Counted from the first letter of the stretch, positions 9,801 to 17,062 are shown. The stretch: 64,000 nt of DNA from Lachnospiraceae bacterium (GCA_017508825.1 JAFWRC010000139.1:1-64000), one strand, 5' to 3'. The notes: generated from the letters alone by a model not told the origin. Program-made: numbers and translations.

Positions 9801-10610
9801 GTTCCCGACGCCGACGATCATATACCAGCCGGAAGAAGCCTTTTTGGCAAAGAGCGTCTCCGAATGCACGCCGCTGCGGATCCGGCTCATCACGACATCG
9901 TTGCTCCCCTTCGCCAGCCCGTAGATACCGCTGTAATCCGGCAGTACCTCTGCAAGATCCTGTCCCACCAGGGTATCGTCCGTACACCCTGCGATGACCC
10001 CGTCGTCCGTTACGATCACCGCCATACGGATTCCTTTTTCATTCATACGGCGTATATAATCCCGGATCGTATCCAGCGTATAATCCACAGCCACTACACT
10101 GCTGCGGTCATTGAGCATGACAGAGATCGTATAACAGATGTTTCCTGTTCTGGCATCGATATAGGGGGAAGTGATATAGGTATTTCCGCCGTTGCGGATC
10201 GCGCCGGTGTACCAGTCTCTTTCGGTCGGAACATAGCCTGCCGGGCGCTCCGTTTCCGTAAATCCCGGCATGATATCCCAGCCATCCCCGACAATATAGA
10301 AATTGAAAAGATTTCCGTTGGTTTCCTGCAGCAGTTCATCTTTCTTTTCATAAACGAACTTCTGCAGCGCATCATAATCATCCAAAAACGGCTGTGCCTG
10401 TATCCCCAGCCGCATGGTCAGGGCCTGGGAATCGCTGATCATCGACTCCATACTGCCGCTGATACCGGCCATCTGGTATGCTCCGGAATCCTGGGTCTGC
10501 TGGGAAGTCATGCGAAAAACAAGCAGTGTGTTCATGATCGTAACCACTGCCAAAACTATCACTCCCGCTATGATAACGCCTGCAGTTTTTCTGTCCTGCT
10601 TCAACGTCAT
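6843..10610 (-). CDS. Hybrid sensor histidine kinase with two Cache sensors, REC and HPt
   Basis: A 1255-residue membrane phosphorelay kinase. Approximate order: TM (10-32), Cache sensor (35-285), TM, a HisKA-like helix pair (317-380), TM (405-425), second Cache sensor (430-680), TM, true HisKA (738-805, FLAQMSHEIRTPINAVLG), HATPase (850-965), REC (995-1115, Asp in LIFMDHMMP) and HPt (1150-1250, AHSLKSTSKTIGA). The first HisKA-like segment reads FLSKITGELRDPLRRI: the histidine of the H-box is replaced by Gly. Both Cache domains carry an ER.WY motif. The ATG at 10610 directly abuts AGGAGG, leaving no spacer, so a TTG at 10604 may be the real start. It probably feeds the receiver proteins encoded next to it. 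Confidence 0.93.
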   Translation of the reverse strand: MTLKQDRKTAGVIIAGVIVLAVVTIMNTLLVFRMTSQQTQDSGAYQMAGISGSMESMISDSQALTMRLGIQAQPFLDDYDALQKFVYEKKDELLQETNGNLFNFYIVGDGWDIMPGFTETERPAGYVPTERDWYTGAIRNGGNTYITSPYIDARTGNICYTISVMLNDRSSVVAVDYTLDTIRDYIRRMNEKGIRMAVIVTDDGVIAGCTDDTLVGQDLAEVLPDYSGIYGLAKGSNDVVMSRIRSGVHSETLFAKKASSGWYMIVGVGNWELYKNCYLQLAAMITLNLGFFAVILLLYMNSLKNRKKAEDALISKEEFLSKITGELRDPLRRITDSASIENIKHSADYEEEFIKIREASARLSEMIGQIISYTNIVQKNPQTQNKKQVSFGGKINARFRAIIIGVLLFVMAFSLYTNISASLHWGGSRMRSEVENYEYKLSEWVNTQKSILDMFCSVISTHPEMLEDYEGTIDYLNGITQQYPEISATYMANPQLDPCVYMNTGWKPEANWHVEERSWYIDTISAADGWSISDPYFDEQTGLYCVTISEQVRDARTGEWLGIFGIDFYMDKLIDILGSSYSDRGYAFLADANGEIINHPYGSYQMSEKHTTNVSELAYGRVVPDGSVEVIRDYDGRSRAMIASRNEATHFTVYVVSSIWKIYGNVLIYGVISFAAFLLCIVMVYRLLTAQIRWQEEVNGKLQASADAAIAAGNAKSQFLAQMSHEIRTPINAVLGMNEMILRESEDDSIREYSANIQSAGRTLLSLINSILDFSKIEDGKMEIFPVEYDTASMINDLVNAVSERAKAKGLALNVSVDSEIPSKLFGDDVRLRQVVVNLLTNGVKYTETGSVSLSLRCEEKSADKIRLYVEVKDTGIGIREEDRDKLFESFQRLDEKRNRNIEGTGLGMSIVTRLLEMMDSSLQVESVYGEGSVFSFRICQGIVDAEPIGDYEAHLAAAARQKSEEVHLYAPAARVLVVDDNDMNLKVIRSLMKVNGIVPDTAGSGTEALKLVRQKKYHLIFMDHMMPKMDGIETLAVMHKEGILPEDTVVVALTANAIVGARETYINAGFADYLTKPIEIATLEKTLGIYLPEEIRSLRTETVKETKAVKAGSATGQGAENGADDPDSFTLDEIHRFHELCPAIDLLTGLTYCMDSKELYYETLQIFSEEDHRQQMETLLEQEDWENYRIRAHSLKSTSKTIGALMLSEHARCLEFALKDGDTEYVKEHHRELMSEYGELLAMIFKIRGDNSNE

Positions 10611-10624
10611 CCTCCTTAATCCCG

Positions 10625-11311
10625 TTAAGAAGATACTTCCCCGTCCTGTTTCTCCCGGATCCCGATGATCGCCGTAACCGATTTCTCCGGACTCATGATC
10701 ATCGTATCCATCAAAGACAATCCTATGTATTTGGGTGGATTCAACACCTCAAAAACACCGCACTGATTATCCAGTGCCAGATCCCCGTATCCCGGACTGT
10801 ATCTGCTGCAAAGGACTTTTCCTTCCGCTTCGGCCTCTATGCGCAATTTTTCGTTCAGAGCATCACACACCGCCTCGATCGCTGCTGCTCCGCATGCCTG
10901 CAATACCGCCGCTTCCGCCATAGAGGTAAGTCTGGTGCGGGTAAGAAAACGGTCAAATGCCGCGCCGATGGTTGCCGCAAAGATATAGATCTCTTTGCAT
11001 CCGGCGATGTTCCTGGACAAATGCCGGCTTTTGATCACGCCGTACGGCATCTGTATACGGTCATCCTCCATGCAGACCACCGGAAAACGGGAATAGCATG
11101 CCTTTCCCGCCATCAGTTTTTTTACCTGTTCCCTGCCGTGATCGATCAGGGTCTGATCCGTTTCCGGAACCGTCTCCCTGCCGTATCCCAGATACCGCGT
11201 GATCTCCTTCACAGAGATCACCAGTTCCTCCGGAGACGGGATATAGGTAATGACCGGAAATGCGATTGTCCCTGCAGTATCTTCCATCAGATATCCGCTG
11301 CCTTCCTGCAC
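10625..11311 (-). CDS. MetH activation-domain protein (B12-dependent methionine synthase reactivation)
   Basis: About 228 residues matching the C-terminal AdoMet-binding reactivation domain of cobalamin-dependent methionine synthase. The segment CSRYSPGYGDLALDNQ corresponds to the family RxxxGY AdoMet-binding motif, followed by a conserved LNPPKYIGLSLMDTMIMSPEKS-like run. In many clostridia this domain is a separate protein that reductively methylates oxidised cobalamin on a truncated MetH. It lies directly after metF, which supplies methyltetrahydrofolate. Two starts are possible: GTG at 11311 with a GGAG 11 bp upstream, or ATG at 11287, which overlaps the metF stop as TGATG. No MetH gene is in the window. 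Confidence 0.85.
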   Translation of the reverse strand: MQEGSGYLMEDTAGTIAFPVITYIPSPEELVISVKEITRYLGYGRETVPETDQTLIDHGREQVKKLMAGKACYSRFPVVCMEDDRIQMPYGVIKSRHLSRNIAGCKEIYIFAATIGAAFDRFLTRTRLTSMAEAAVLQACGAAAIEAVCDALNEKLRIEAEAEGKVLCSRYSPGYGDLALDNQCGVFEVLNPPKYIGLSLMDTMIMSPEKSVTAIIGIREKQDGEVSS

Positions 11312-12174
11312 GACGGGATGATCTCCGAAAGATTGCGCTGGATCTGCGCTGCTACTTCCGGCTTATTCATCGTATATACATGGATATGGTTTACGCCGTT
11401 TGCCAGAAGGTCTATGATCTGATCCGTGGCATAGGCGATCGCTGCCTGCTTAAGCGCTGCCGGATTGTCCGAATAACGGTCCAGCAGAGCCACATAACGT
11501 CTCGGGATAAATGCCTGGGACAGTTTGATGATCCTGGCCATCTGTTTGGCATTGGTCACCGGCATGATACCCGCTACCACCGGTACCGTTACGCCGCCTT
11601 CCCGCAGACGATACAGATAATTGTACAGCAGATTGTTATCAAAAAACATCTGCGTTGTCAGGAACTCACATCCGGCATCCACTTTCTTCTTCATATTGGC
11701 GATATCCGTCTTCAGATCCGCAGCTTCCGGGTGCTTCTCCGGATAGCAGGCGCCGCCGATGCAGAAATCCCCGAATTCCCTGATCACCGGGATCAGCTCG
11801 CTGGCATGCTTATATACCCAGTCATCTGTGCTCTCCATGCCTTCCGGCAGGTCCCCGCGAAGCGCCAGGATATTTTCGATCCCCGCTGCTTTCAGCGCTT
11901 CCACCTGTTCCCGTATGCTCTCTTTGGATGCATTTACACAAGTCAGATGCGCCAGCGCCGTAACGCCTGCGTTTTCAATATTGGAAGCGATCGCCGTGGT
12001 ATAGGTGCGGGTACTTCCGGCCGCGCCATAGGTCACGCTCATAAAATCCGGTTTTAACGCCGCGATCTCATTGGTTGATCGCTCAACACTGTCATAGACC
12101 TCACTGGTCTTCGGCGGGAACACCTCCAGTGACAGTGTCGGTTGTCCGCTCTTAAAAATCTCCGATATTTTCAT
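11287..12174 (-). CDS. metF: Methylenetetrahydrofolate reductase
   Basis: 295 residues forming a TIM-barrel flavoprotein that reduces 5,10-methylene-THF to 5-methyl-THF for methionine synthesis. Family marks include the N-terminal SLEVFPPKTSE (active-site Glu), FMSVTYGAAGS, ALRGDLP and the flavin-region CEFLTTQMFFD. The ATG at 12174 has a strong GGAGGAG site; the in-frame start 15 codons upstream lacks one and adds non-conserved residues. The following gene encodes the MetH reactivation protein, so the pair belongs to the methyl branch of one-carbon metabolism. Confidence 0.95.
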   Translation of the reverse strand: MKISEIFKSGQPTLSLEVFPPKTSEVYDSVERSTNEIAALKPDFMSVTYGAAGSTRTYTTAIASNIENAGVTALAHLTCVNASKESIREQVEALKAAGIENILALRGDLPEGMESTDDWVYKHASELIPVIREFGDFCIGGACYPEKHPEAADLKTDIANMKKKVDAGCEFLTTQMFFDNNLLYNYLYRLREGGVTVPVVAGIMPVTNAKQMARIIKLSQAFIPRRYVALLDRYSDNPAALKQAAIAYATDQIIDLLANGVNHIHVYTMNKPEVAAQIQRNLSEIIPSCRKAADI

Positions 12175-12221
12175 AATCTCCTCCGATATCCGAATCCATT
12201 TGAAAATGGATGTGTTCACTC

Positions 12222-13334
12222 TTAAACAGGATCTGCGTCCTCTTCCCTTTTGCGTATGTAAGGCGCATACGCCGCAAATGCCGATGGGATAGGATAATTC
12301 ACATCAATACTCCCCGGCGTCTCCAGCCGGCAGTTTTCATCCGACTGCCATGCCCCCGCTTTCCGTGCCAGTTCATCCGCACGCACCAGATAGCCGCGCA
12401 TATGCCATTCCAGATGCGAAAAGATATGCTTACTGTCCGGAAGCTTTTCGATATGAAGCGGCTGAAAACCCAGTTCCTCTACATAGACCAGAGCATCCTT
12501 CCGTTCCAGATACCCCTGTGCTGCCGGAAGCTCATATAATCCGGCCAGCAGGCCCTTTCCCGGTCGTTTCCGGATCAGCACCTTATCCTGATACTGTATC
12601 ACAAATACGGTTTTTTCTTCAATGCGCCGTTTTGCTTTCGCTGCTTTTACGGGCAGTTCTGCGGTCCGCCCTTCTTTATGGGCAACACATTTCTTTCTGA
12701 GCGGACATTCCGCACACTTCGGTTCTCCGTTCGGCAGACAGATCATCGCCCCGAGATCCATAAGCGCCTGATTAAAGATCCCCGGATGGTCCTTTGGGAT
12801 CATCTGCTCGATCTCTGCCTTCCGCCGCTTCTTTAAGCCCTCATCCGAAATATCCGTCGGATCTGCCAGATACCTGGCAAATACCCGCAAAACATTTCCG
12901 TCCACCGCTGCTACCGGCTGTCCGAACGCAATGGATGCGATCGCCCCCGCCGTATAAGCGCCGATTCCCGGAAGTGATATGATTTCATCATAATCTGACG
13001 GCATCTTACCATCATACGCAGCAACGATCTTCCCGGCGGCCTTCTGCAGATTTCTCGCACGGTTATAATAACCCAGCCCCTCCCAGAGTTTCAAAAGTTT
13101 TTCCTCCGGTACTGCCGCCAGAGCCTCGATATCCGGCAGTTCTGTCAGGAAACGGCTATAATAGCCTTTGACTGCTTCCACTCTGGTCTGCTGCAGCATG
13201 ATCTCCGAGATCCAGACGTGATACGGAGACGGATCGTCACGCCAGGGCAGGCTTCGTTTATGTTCCTGATACCATGCCAGCAGCGGTGCCGCCATTTCGT
13301 TTAATAAAACCTTATCCCGCTTCTGCCCGCTCAT
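12222..13334 (-). CDS. mutY: A/G-specific adenine DNA glycosylase
   Basis: 370 residues. It removes adenine mispaired with 8-oxoguanine. The N-terminal helix-hairpin-helix glycosylase domain has EIMLQQTRVEAV (catalytic Glu), the LPGIGAYTAGAI hairpin and VDGNVLRVFAR (catalytic Asp). A 4Fe-4S cluster motif C-x6-C-x2-C-x5-C is seen around residue 205 (CLPNGEPKCAECPLRKKC). The C-terminal 130 residues look like the Nudix-related domain that recognises 8-oxoG. The start overlaps the stop of the DUF1653 gene by 4 bp, so the two are coupled. Confidence 0.95.
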   Translation of the reverse strand: MSGQKRDKVLLNEMAAPLLAWYQEHKRSLPWRDDPSPYHVWISEIMLQQTRVEAVKGYYSRFLTELPDIEALAAVPEEKLLKLWEGLGYYNRARNLQKAAGKIVAAYDGKMPSDYDEIISLPGIGAYTAGAIASIAFGQPVAAVDGNVLRVFARYLADPTDISDEGLKKRRKAEIEQMIPKDHPGIFNQALMDLGAMICLPNGEPKCAECPLRKKCVAHKEGRTAELPVKAAKAKRRIEEKTVFVIQYQDKVLIRKRPGKGLLAGLYELPAAQGYLERKDALVYVEELGFQPLHIEKLPDSKHIFSHLEWHMRGYLVRADELARKAGAWQSDENCRLETPGSIDVNYPIPSAFAAYAPYIRKREEDADPV

Positions 13335-14119
13335 CCCGGCCGGTGTCTTTCATATTTCTGACGCGTCTGCAGATTGTTGCGGATGCGCTGGTAACGGTCT
13401 TCCGTATCGCTATCCTGCACTTCCAGCCCCAGGGACAGTTCGATCAGCATCAGTGTCTTCGGCGTCAGCCTGCTCTTCTCCTTGAACAGCACTTCCAGTT
13501 TCTTCTCAACGGTATCCGCATCCAGAAACTTGGTCAGCGAAGGATCTACGGCAGAAGCCGTCCCCGGCTCCGCATCCGGTGTTTCCTCCGGTACCGCTTT
13601 TTCCTGCTCCGAAGTTTTGTTTCGGCGTTCCTCCGGATCTATCATACGGATGGAATTTTCCTCCGCCCGCTCCGGCCGTTCCTTTTTGGTAAATATGCTC
13701 TTTCCTTCCGATGTATGGGAAAGCGTGATCTTCTCCGCTTTCTCCGAAAGATTTTCTCTCTTCGGAAAACTCTTTTCCGGCTTCTTTTCGCTCATCTCTC
13801 CCGCAGTACGCACGAGATCCGGTTTATCTTTCGCCGTATCGATATGAATGTCTTTATTCTCGGTCTTTTCCGCGCCGTCCGTTTCCTTTGTTTCCAGCAA
13901 AACAAAGCGTTCCTTCTGCTGTGCATAGGGATACTTTCCCCGGTCCACATCACTCAGGAATTCTTCCATATCCCTTACGTAGATACGGAACGGTTCATAC
14001 AGTCCCTGATATACCACGCTCTTCCTGCCGCTGCCCGCATCGGTGGCAATCAGCAATACCTGATAATCCCGTCCTTTGAAATGCCTGTATCTCTCATATG
14101 GTCTCGGTTCCGGCCGCAT
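13331..14119 (-). CDS. DUF1653 domain protein with charged linker
   Basis: 262 residues. Residues 8-70 (beginning YRHFKGRDYQVLLIA) match the DUF1653 fold, a small beta-rich domain of unknown function. A long Glu/Lys-rich, probably disordered linker follows (80-190), then a helical C-terminal region (195-262) with LTPKTLMLIELSLGLE. No catalytic motif is visible. It heads the transcript that continues into mutY; a TTGTCC/TACAAT promoter lies upstream. Confidence 0.75.
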   Translation of the reverse strand: MRPEPRPYERYRHFKGRDYQVLLIATDAGSGRKSVVYQGLYEPFRIYVRDMEEFLSDVDRGKYPYAQQKERFVLLETKETDGAEKTENKDIHIDTAKDKPDLVRTAGEMSEKKPEKSFPKRENLSEKAEKITLSHTSEGKSIFTKKERPERAEENSIRMIDPEERRNKTSEQEKAVPEETPDAEPGTASAVDPSLTKFLDADTVEKKLEVLFKEKSRLTPKTLMLIELSLGLEVQDSDTEDRYQRIRNNLQTRQKYERHRPG

Positions 14120-14171
14120 GCTTTTTCTCCCCTTTGATCATCAAACTATGGCTATCATACCAACGCCATAT

Positions 14172-14200
14172 ATTGTACCGTAAAAACACAAAAAGGACAA
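14172..14200 (-). promoter_or_regulatory. Promoter of the DUF1653-mutY operon
   Basis: On the minus strand TTGTCC (14200-14195), 17-bp spacer, TACAAT (14177-14172), about 50 bp upstream of the DUF1653 start. Confidence 0.65.
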
Positions 14201-14229
14201 GATATCGTTCCATATCAAGCCCATTTTAT

Positions 14230-14258
14230 TTGACATAAATATGCGATCAAGATATAAT
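14230..14258 (+). promoter_or_regulatory. Consensus sigma-A promoter of the antisense RNA
   Basis: Perfect TTGACA (14230-14235), 17-bp spacer and perfect TATAAT (14253-14258) on the plus strand, with no open reading frame behind it. It would start a transcript near 14265 that ends at the hairpin 14323-14362. Confidence 0.85.
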
Positions 14259-14264
14259 GCACTT

Positions 14265-14362
14265 AACAGGACAGTCGGAACACGATAAAGCCGTGCCGCC
14301 ACTGTATTAATTGTCTATTGAGAAAAATAGCGTCTTAGCACAGAGCCGGACGCTATTTTTTA
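14265..14362 (+). ncRNA. Putative type I antitoxin antisense RNA
   Basis: An untranslated RNA of about 98 nt predicted from a consensus promoter to a rho-independent terminator. It is convergent with the small hydrophobic toxin gene and overlaps its 3' end, as in TxpA/RatA-type pairs. Its ATAGCGTC arm is also complementary to GACGCTAT in the toxin mRNA leader (14459-14466 in plus coordinates), offering a second contact near the ribosome-binding site. Function is inferred from layout. Confidence 0.7.
14323..14362. terminator. Bidirectional terminator shared by toxin and antisense RNA
   Basis: Stem AAAATAGCGTC/GACGCTATTTT, with T-runs on both strands. The toxin stop codon (TAG) lies inside the stem. 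Confidence 0.85.
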
Positions 14363-14427
14363 TTTTGCATAATAGCGATGATCACACATATCAGCAATCC
14401 AAGAGTTAATATCTCTATTACACTCAT
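14353..14427 (-). CDS. Small hydrophobic type I toxin-like peptide
   Basis: 24 residues (MSVIEILTLGLLICVIIAIM followed by QNKK): one membrane helix with a short polar start and a basic tail, the layout of holin-like/TxpA-type toxins that damage the membrane. A strong AGGAGG site lies 9 bp upstream of the ATG. An antisense RNA with a consensus promoter converges on the 3' end. The leader contains GGACGCTAT, complementary to the ATAGCGTCC at the 3' end of the same mRNA, which could close the message by a 5'-3' interaction as known for other type I toxins. Too short for most gene callers. Confidence 0.75.
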   Translation of the reverse strand: MSVIEILTLGLLICVIIAIMQNKK

Positions 14428-14501
14428 AAGCCGCACCTCCTCATGTTGCTGGCACGGCATAGCGTCCCCGGCTGCCCGGTGAAATATAGTATATTCTTAA
14501 A

Positions 14502-15029
14502 TTACGGAATTAGACACAACTTTACTTTAACTCCGGCTGCCTGAAAAGGTATCTCTCCCAGAGATGCAAGCAGATCTGCCTGTTCTTTCTCTTCCAGACG
14601 GTCAAATCTTTCGTTATGGATATCGATCCGATAGGTACGCATCTGTCCTTCAAAAATCCCGGTCGTAGTGATCCCGCTGTTGGCATATCCCCTGTCTGCC
14701 AGTTCTTCCCGCAGGATCTTCGTATATCCGTCCACCAGATCACGATAATACAGACCGTTGTCTCCGCTGATATCTTCCTGCCCGACCGCTTTCACCCTGG
14801 AACCGAAAAACAGTATCAGGACCAGCATCACGACCAGGCCGTAAAACAGCCGGTCACTCTTATCTTTTCTGGTCCGGTATCTGCGGTTCCTGCCGGCCTG
14901 GTTCCGTTCTGTTTTTCTGCTTTTCTTCGCCGGGACCATCGCCAGTTTTCTTGCACTGCCCTGCGCCAGTCTCTGTCTTCTGTCGATTTCCGTTTCTTCC
15001 CAATACACTCTTTCTGCCTGACTGTTCAT
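14502..15029 (-). CDS. Single-pass membrane protein of unknown function
   Basis: 175 residues: a basic cytoplasmic N-terminus (1-60, rich in Arg/Lys), one membrane helix (about 66-85, LFYGLVVMLVLILFFGSRV) and an extracytoplasmic domain of about 90 residues with a repeated pattern of polar strands. No family was recognised. The ATG at 15029 has AGGAGGG 8 bp upstream. It lies downstream of a small conserved gene and may share its promoter. Confidence 0.7.
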   Translation of the reverse strand: MNSQAERVYWEETEIDRRQRLAQGSARKLAMVPAKKSRKTERNQAGRNRRYRTRKDKSDRLFYGLVVMLVLILFFGSRVKAVGQEDISGDNGLYYRDLVDGYTKILREELADRGYANSGITTTGIFEGQMRTYRIDIHNERFDRLEEKEQADLLASLGEIPFQAAGVKVKLCLIP

Positions 15030-15078
15030 TTTCTTATCCCTCCTCATTTATACGATCTCGCTAAGCCTGGCGGCAAAA

Positions 15079-15207
15079 TTATGCCGCCTGATTCTTCAGT
15101 TCTTCCAGTTCCTCTTCCACTTCCCGCATATCTTCGCAGGCACAGTAGAAATTTCCCATCACGTAGATCTCATAGTGTCCCATTCTGTTCGTTACCTTGA
15201 TATCCAT
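15079..15207 (-). CDS. Small conserved protein (42 residues)
   Basis: Begins MDIKVTNRMGHYEIYVMGNF and ends in an acidic helix (REVEEELEELK). Contains a Cys-Ala-Cys pair (FYCACED). The ATG at 15207 is preceded by GGAGGTGACGATC, a strong ribosome site, which is why the longer in-frame start is rejected. The name cannot be assigned; the size and pattern fit small cytosolic proteins of clostridia. Confidence 0.65.
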   Translation of the reverse strand: MDIKVTNRMGHYEIYVMGNFYCACEDMREVEEELEELKNQAA

Positions 15208-15276
15208 GATCGTCACCTCCGTCAGATCCGCACCGTTTCCGGCTGTTCCCTTGTTCTGAAACCTATTGTACTCATT

Positions 15277-15293
15277 CAAAGTACAATACTTTG
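15277..15293. promoter_or_regulatory. Inverted repeat upstream of the small gene, possible operator
   Basis: Perfect 7-bp inverted repeat CAAAGTA-CAA-TACTTTG, 70 bp upstream of the 42-residue gene and just outside the IS91-like element. No regulator is known. Confidence 0.35.
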
Positions 15294-15404
15294 GACTTTA
15301 ACGAATATCCGTTCTGTGTTTGTTCTGACATATAAAAAAGCGCCTTTGGCGCATCAGCCCCCCTGCCCCCCATTCATGGGGGAGGGGTTTTCTTTTAAGC
15401 TGAT

Positions 15405-16607
15405 ATGCTCCATAATAGTCTTATGAGCATCCTCCAAACCATCTTCCGAGATCATTATGAAGAAATGTATTATACTCTGCATCCACGTTCAGCAGTCATC
15501 GAAAACGTTGAAAAGATGATCAATTGTGGCGATCCGGCCTTTGGCGGCGCTATGTATCGCTGTGATAATTGCGGACATCTTAAGTTTGTTCCTTTTCGCT
15601 GTCACAGCCGTTTCTGCCCCACCTGCGGTAACATGTACTCTATTGATCGCACCACTGCCATGTCTTTTAAACTTATTAACGCGCATCATCGCCATTGCGT
15701 TTTTACTATCGCTGAAGAACTTCGTCCTTTTTTCCTTAAAGACCGTTCACTCCTAAACTGCCTTTTTTCTGCCGTACGCAGCGTTATCATACGTATGTTT
15801 CATAAAGTAAACAAAACTCAACTCTTTACCCCGGGGTTCATCTGCGTTCTGCATACCTTTGGACGGGATCTGAAATGGAATCCACACATACACTGCCTGG
15901 TCTCCGAAGGCGGGCTTGGTAATAACGGTGAATGGCGTAGCATAAAGCACTTCAACTATAAACTGCTCCGCGACTCCTTCCAGACAGCCCTTTTAAATAT
16001 ACTTCAGGCCAAACTGGGGCCATCGTTCAAAAAAGTGAAAGCATCTATCTATCATAATCACAAAAACGGATTCTATGTTTATGCCAAACCAAACCTCTGC
16101 GATCCCAAGGTCATCACCAAGTACATCGGCAGATATCTGGGGCGGCCTGTCATCGCAACTTCACGTATTGATTCTTACGATGGTGACTATGTTACTTTTC
16201 ACTACAACCGGCATGAGGATGATGTTCTTGTCACAGAACGTATCCCTGTATTAGAATTCATAGAACGTCTCATCCGCCATATCCCCGACAAGCACTTTAA
16301 AATGATCCGTTACTATGGCTTGTATGCCCGTCACCGTTCTACCGACGAAACAATCCGCCGTGCCATTTCCAAAGAAAAACATCGTATTCTGCTTTCCTTC
16401 AATCGATGGCGTGAATCCATTCTCAGCGCCTTTGGCTATGATCCAATAGCCTGTCCGAAATGCCATAAGCGGATGTCCGTTTGTGAACTCCGTTATAACC
16501 ATAAACACGTTTCTCTACATGAACTCTATGAAAAGACCATGTTACGGTCAAAAATCCGTCCTCCCACCGGAAGGAATTATACGAAACCTTCTCTATTTAT
16601 GGTATGA
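15405..16607 (+). CDS. IS91-family HUH transposase
   Basis: 400 residues. An N-terminal zinc-binding region (CDNCGHLKFVPFRCHSRFC, residues 53-71, continuing PTCG) precedes the HUH nuclease motif in WNPHIHCLVSEGG (about 160) and the catalytic-tyrosine region KYIGRYLGRP (about 240). A second Cys pair, CPKCHKRM, lies near the C-terminus. It would nick and transfer one DNA strand at the element's ends. The frame appears intact. An internal ATG at 15423 is an alternative start; neither has a clear ribosome site. It is one of the few genes transcribed on the plus strand, consistent with insertion. Confidence 0.92.
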   Translation: MLHNSLMSILQTIFRDHYEEMYYTLHPRSAVIENVEKMINCGDPAFGGAMYRCDNCGHLKFVPFRCHSRFCPTCGNMYSIDRTTAMSFKLINAHHRHCVFTIAEELRPFFLKDRSLLNCLFSAVRSVIIRMFHKVNKTQLFTPGFICVLHTFGRDLKWNPHIHCLVSEGGLGNNGEWRSIKHFNYKLLRDSFQTALLNILQAKLGPSFKKVKASIYHNHKNGFYVYAKPNLCDPKVITKYIGRYLGRPVIATSRIDSYDGDYVTFHYNRHEDDVLVTERIPVLEFIERLIRHIPDKHFKMIRYYGLYARHRSTDETIRRAISKEKHRILLSFNRWRESILSAFGYDPIACPKCHKRMSVCELRYNHKHVSLHELYEKTMLRSKIRPPTGRNYTKPSLFMV

Positions 16608-16628
16608 TAATAGATGGAGGTGGCACTT

Positions 16629-16811
16629 ATGGATCAAAAACATGTAGAGGAACTCCGCAAACAGTATATGGAGCATCCACCTGAAGGGATGACCAGTGAA
16701 GACGTTCAACATATGAGTGATGACGATCTTCTGGATATGGATTATTTCCTTCATGAGGATGACGATCTATTAGACGATGAAGTTGGAGCAGAAGGGTTTT
16801 ATATTTTCTGA
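16629..16811 (+). CDS. Small acidic protein carried by the IS91-like element
   Basis: 60 residues, very acidic in the C-terminal half (HEDDDLLDDEVG). It follows the transposase by 21 bp and has its own GGAGGTG site 6 bp before the ATG at 16629; a terminator hairpin follows at 16834. It may be an accessory of this group of elements, but its function is unknown. Confidence 0.65.
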   Translation: MDQKHVEELRKQYMEHPPEGMTSEDVQHMSDDDLLDMDYFLHEDDDLLDDEVGAEGFYIF

Positions 16812-16833
16812 TCTAAACACCGTTTTGTTTGCT

Positions 16834-16858
16834 ACGCCCGGTCTTGTCCGGGCGTTTT
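16834..16858 (+). terminator. Terminator after the IS91-like genes
   Basis: Stem CGCCCGG/CCGGGCG followed by TTTTCC. Confidence 0.75.
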
Positions 16859-16899
16859 CCTTCAAGATTCCGCCGCCAGGCGGAATTTCCTATAAAGTA

Positions 16900-16979
16900 A
16901 AAATAGCGTTCTGCCTGCAGAACGCTCGCGCCGAGCGCGGTTGCGTCAGCAACACATTCCTTACGCGCGAGTGCGCATA
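16900..16979. repeat. Multi-hairpin dispersed repeat, family R copy 1
   Basis: About 80 bp containing AGCGTTCTGC/GCAGAACGCT, CGCGCCGAGCGCG and GTTGC/GCAAC pairings. Almost the same sequence occurs at 63405-63483. Both copies lie between genes and are followed by a terminator. Confidence 0.8.
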
Positions 16980-17003
16980 AAAAAAGCCGCCAAAATGACG
17001 ACT
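16977..17003 (-). terminator. Terminator of the GspF-like gene
   Basis: On the minus strand AGTCGTC-ATTTT-GGCGGCT (7 pairs, two G-U) followed by seven T. Confidence 0.65.
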
Positions 17004-17062
17004 TTTCGTTACTGTTTATAACCAGACCGCACTGTTACGACCGGCTGAAGTTCCTATGTCAG

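Larger units (their letters stand above)
15330..16900 (+). mobile_element. IS91-like insertion element
   Basis: Comprises a HUH-type transposase gene, a small accessory frame and hairpins at both sides: GCGCCTTTGGCGC and CCCCCATTCATGGGGG on the left, CGCCCGG/CCGGGCG and TTCCGCC/GGCGGAA on the right. No terminal inverted repeats or target duplication are apparent, as expected for this single-strand-transposing family. The exact ends cannot be fixed without another copy; the given limits are approximate. Confidence 0.6.
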
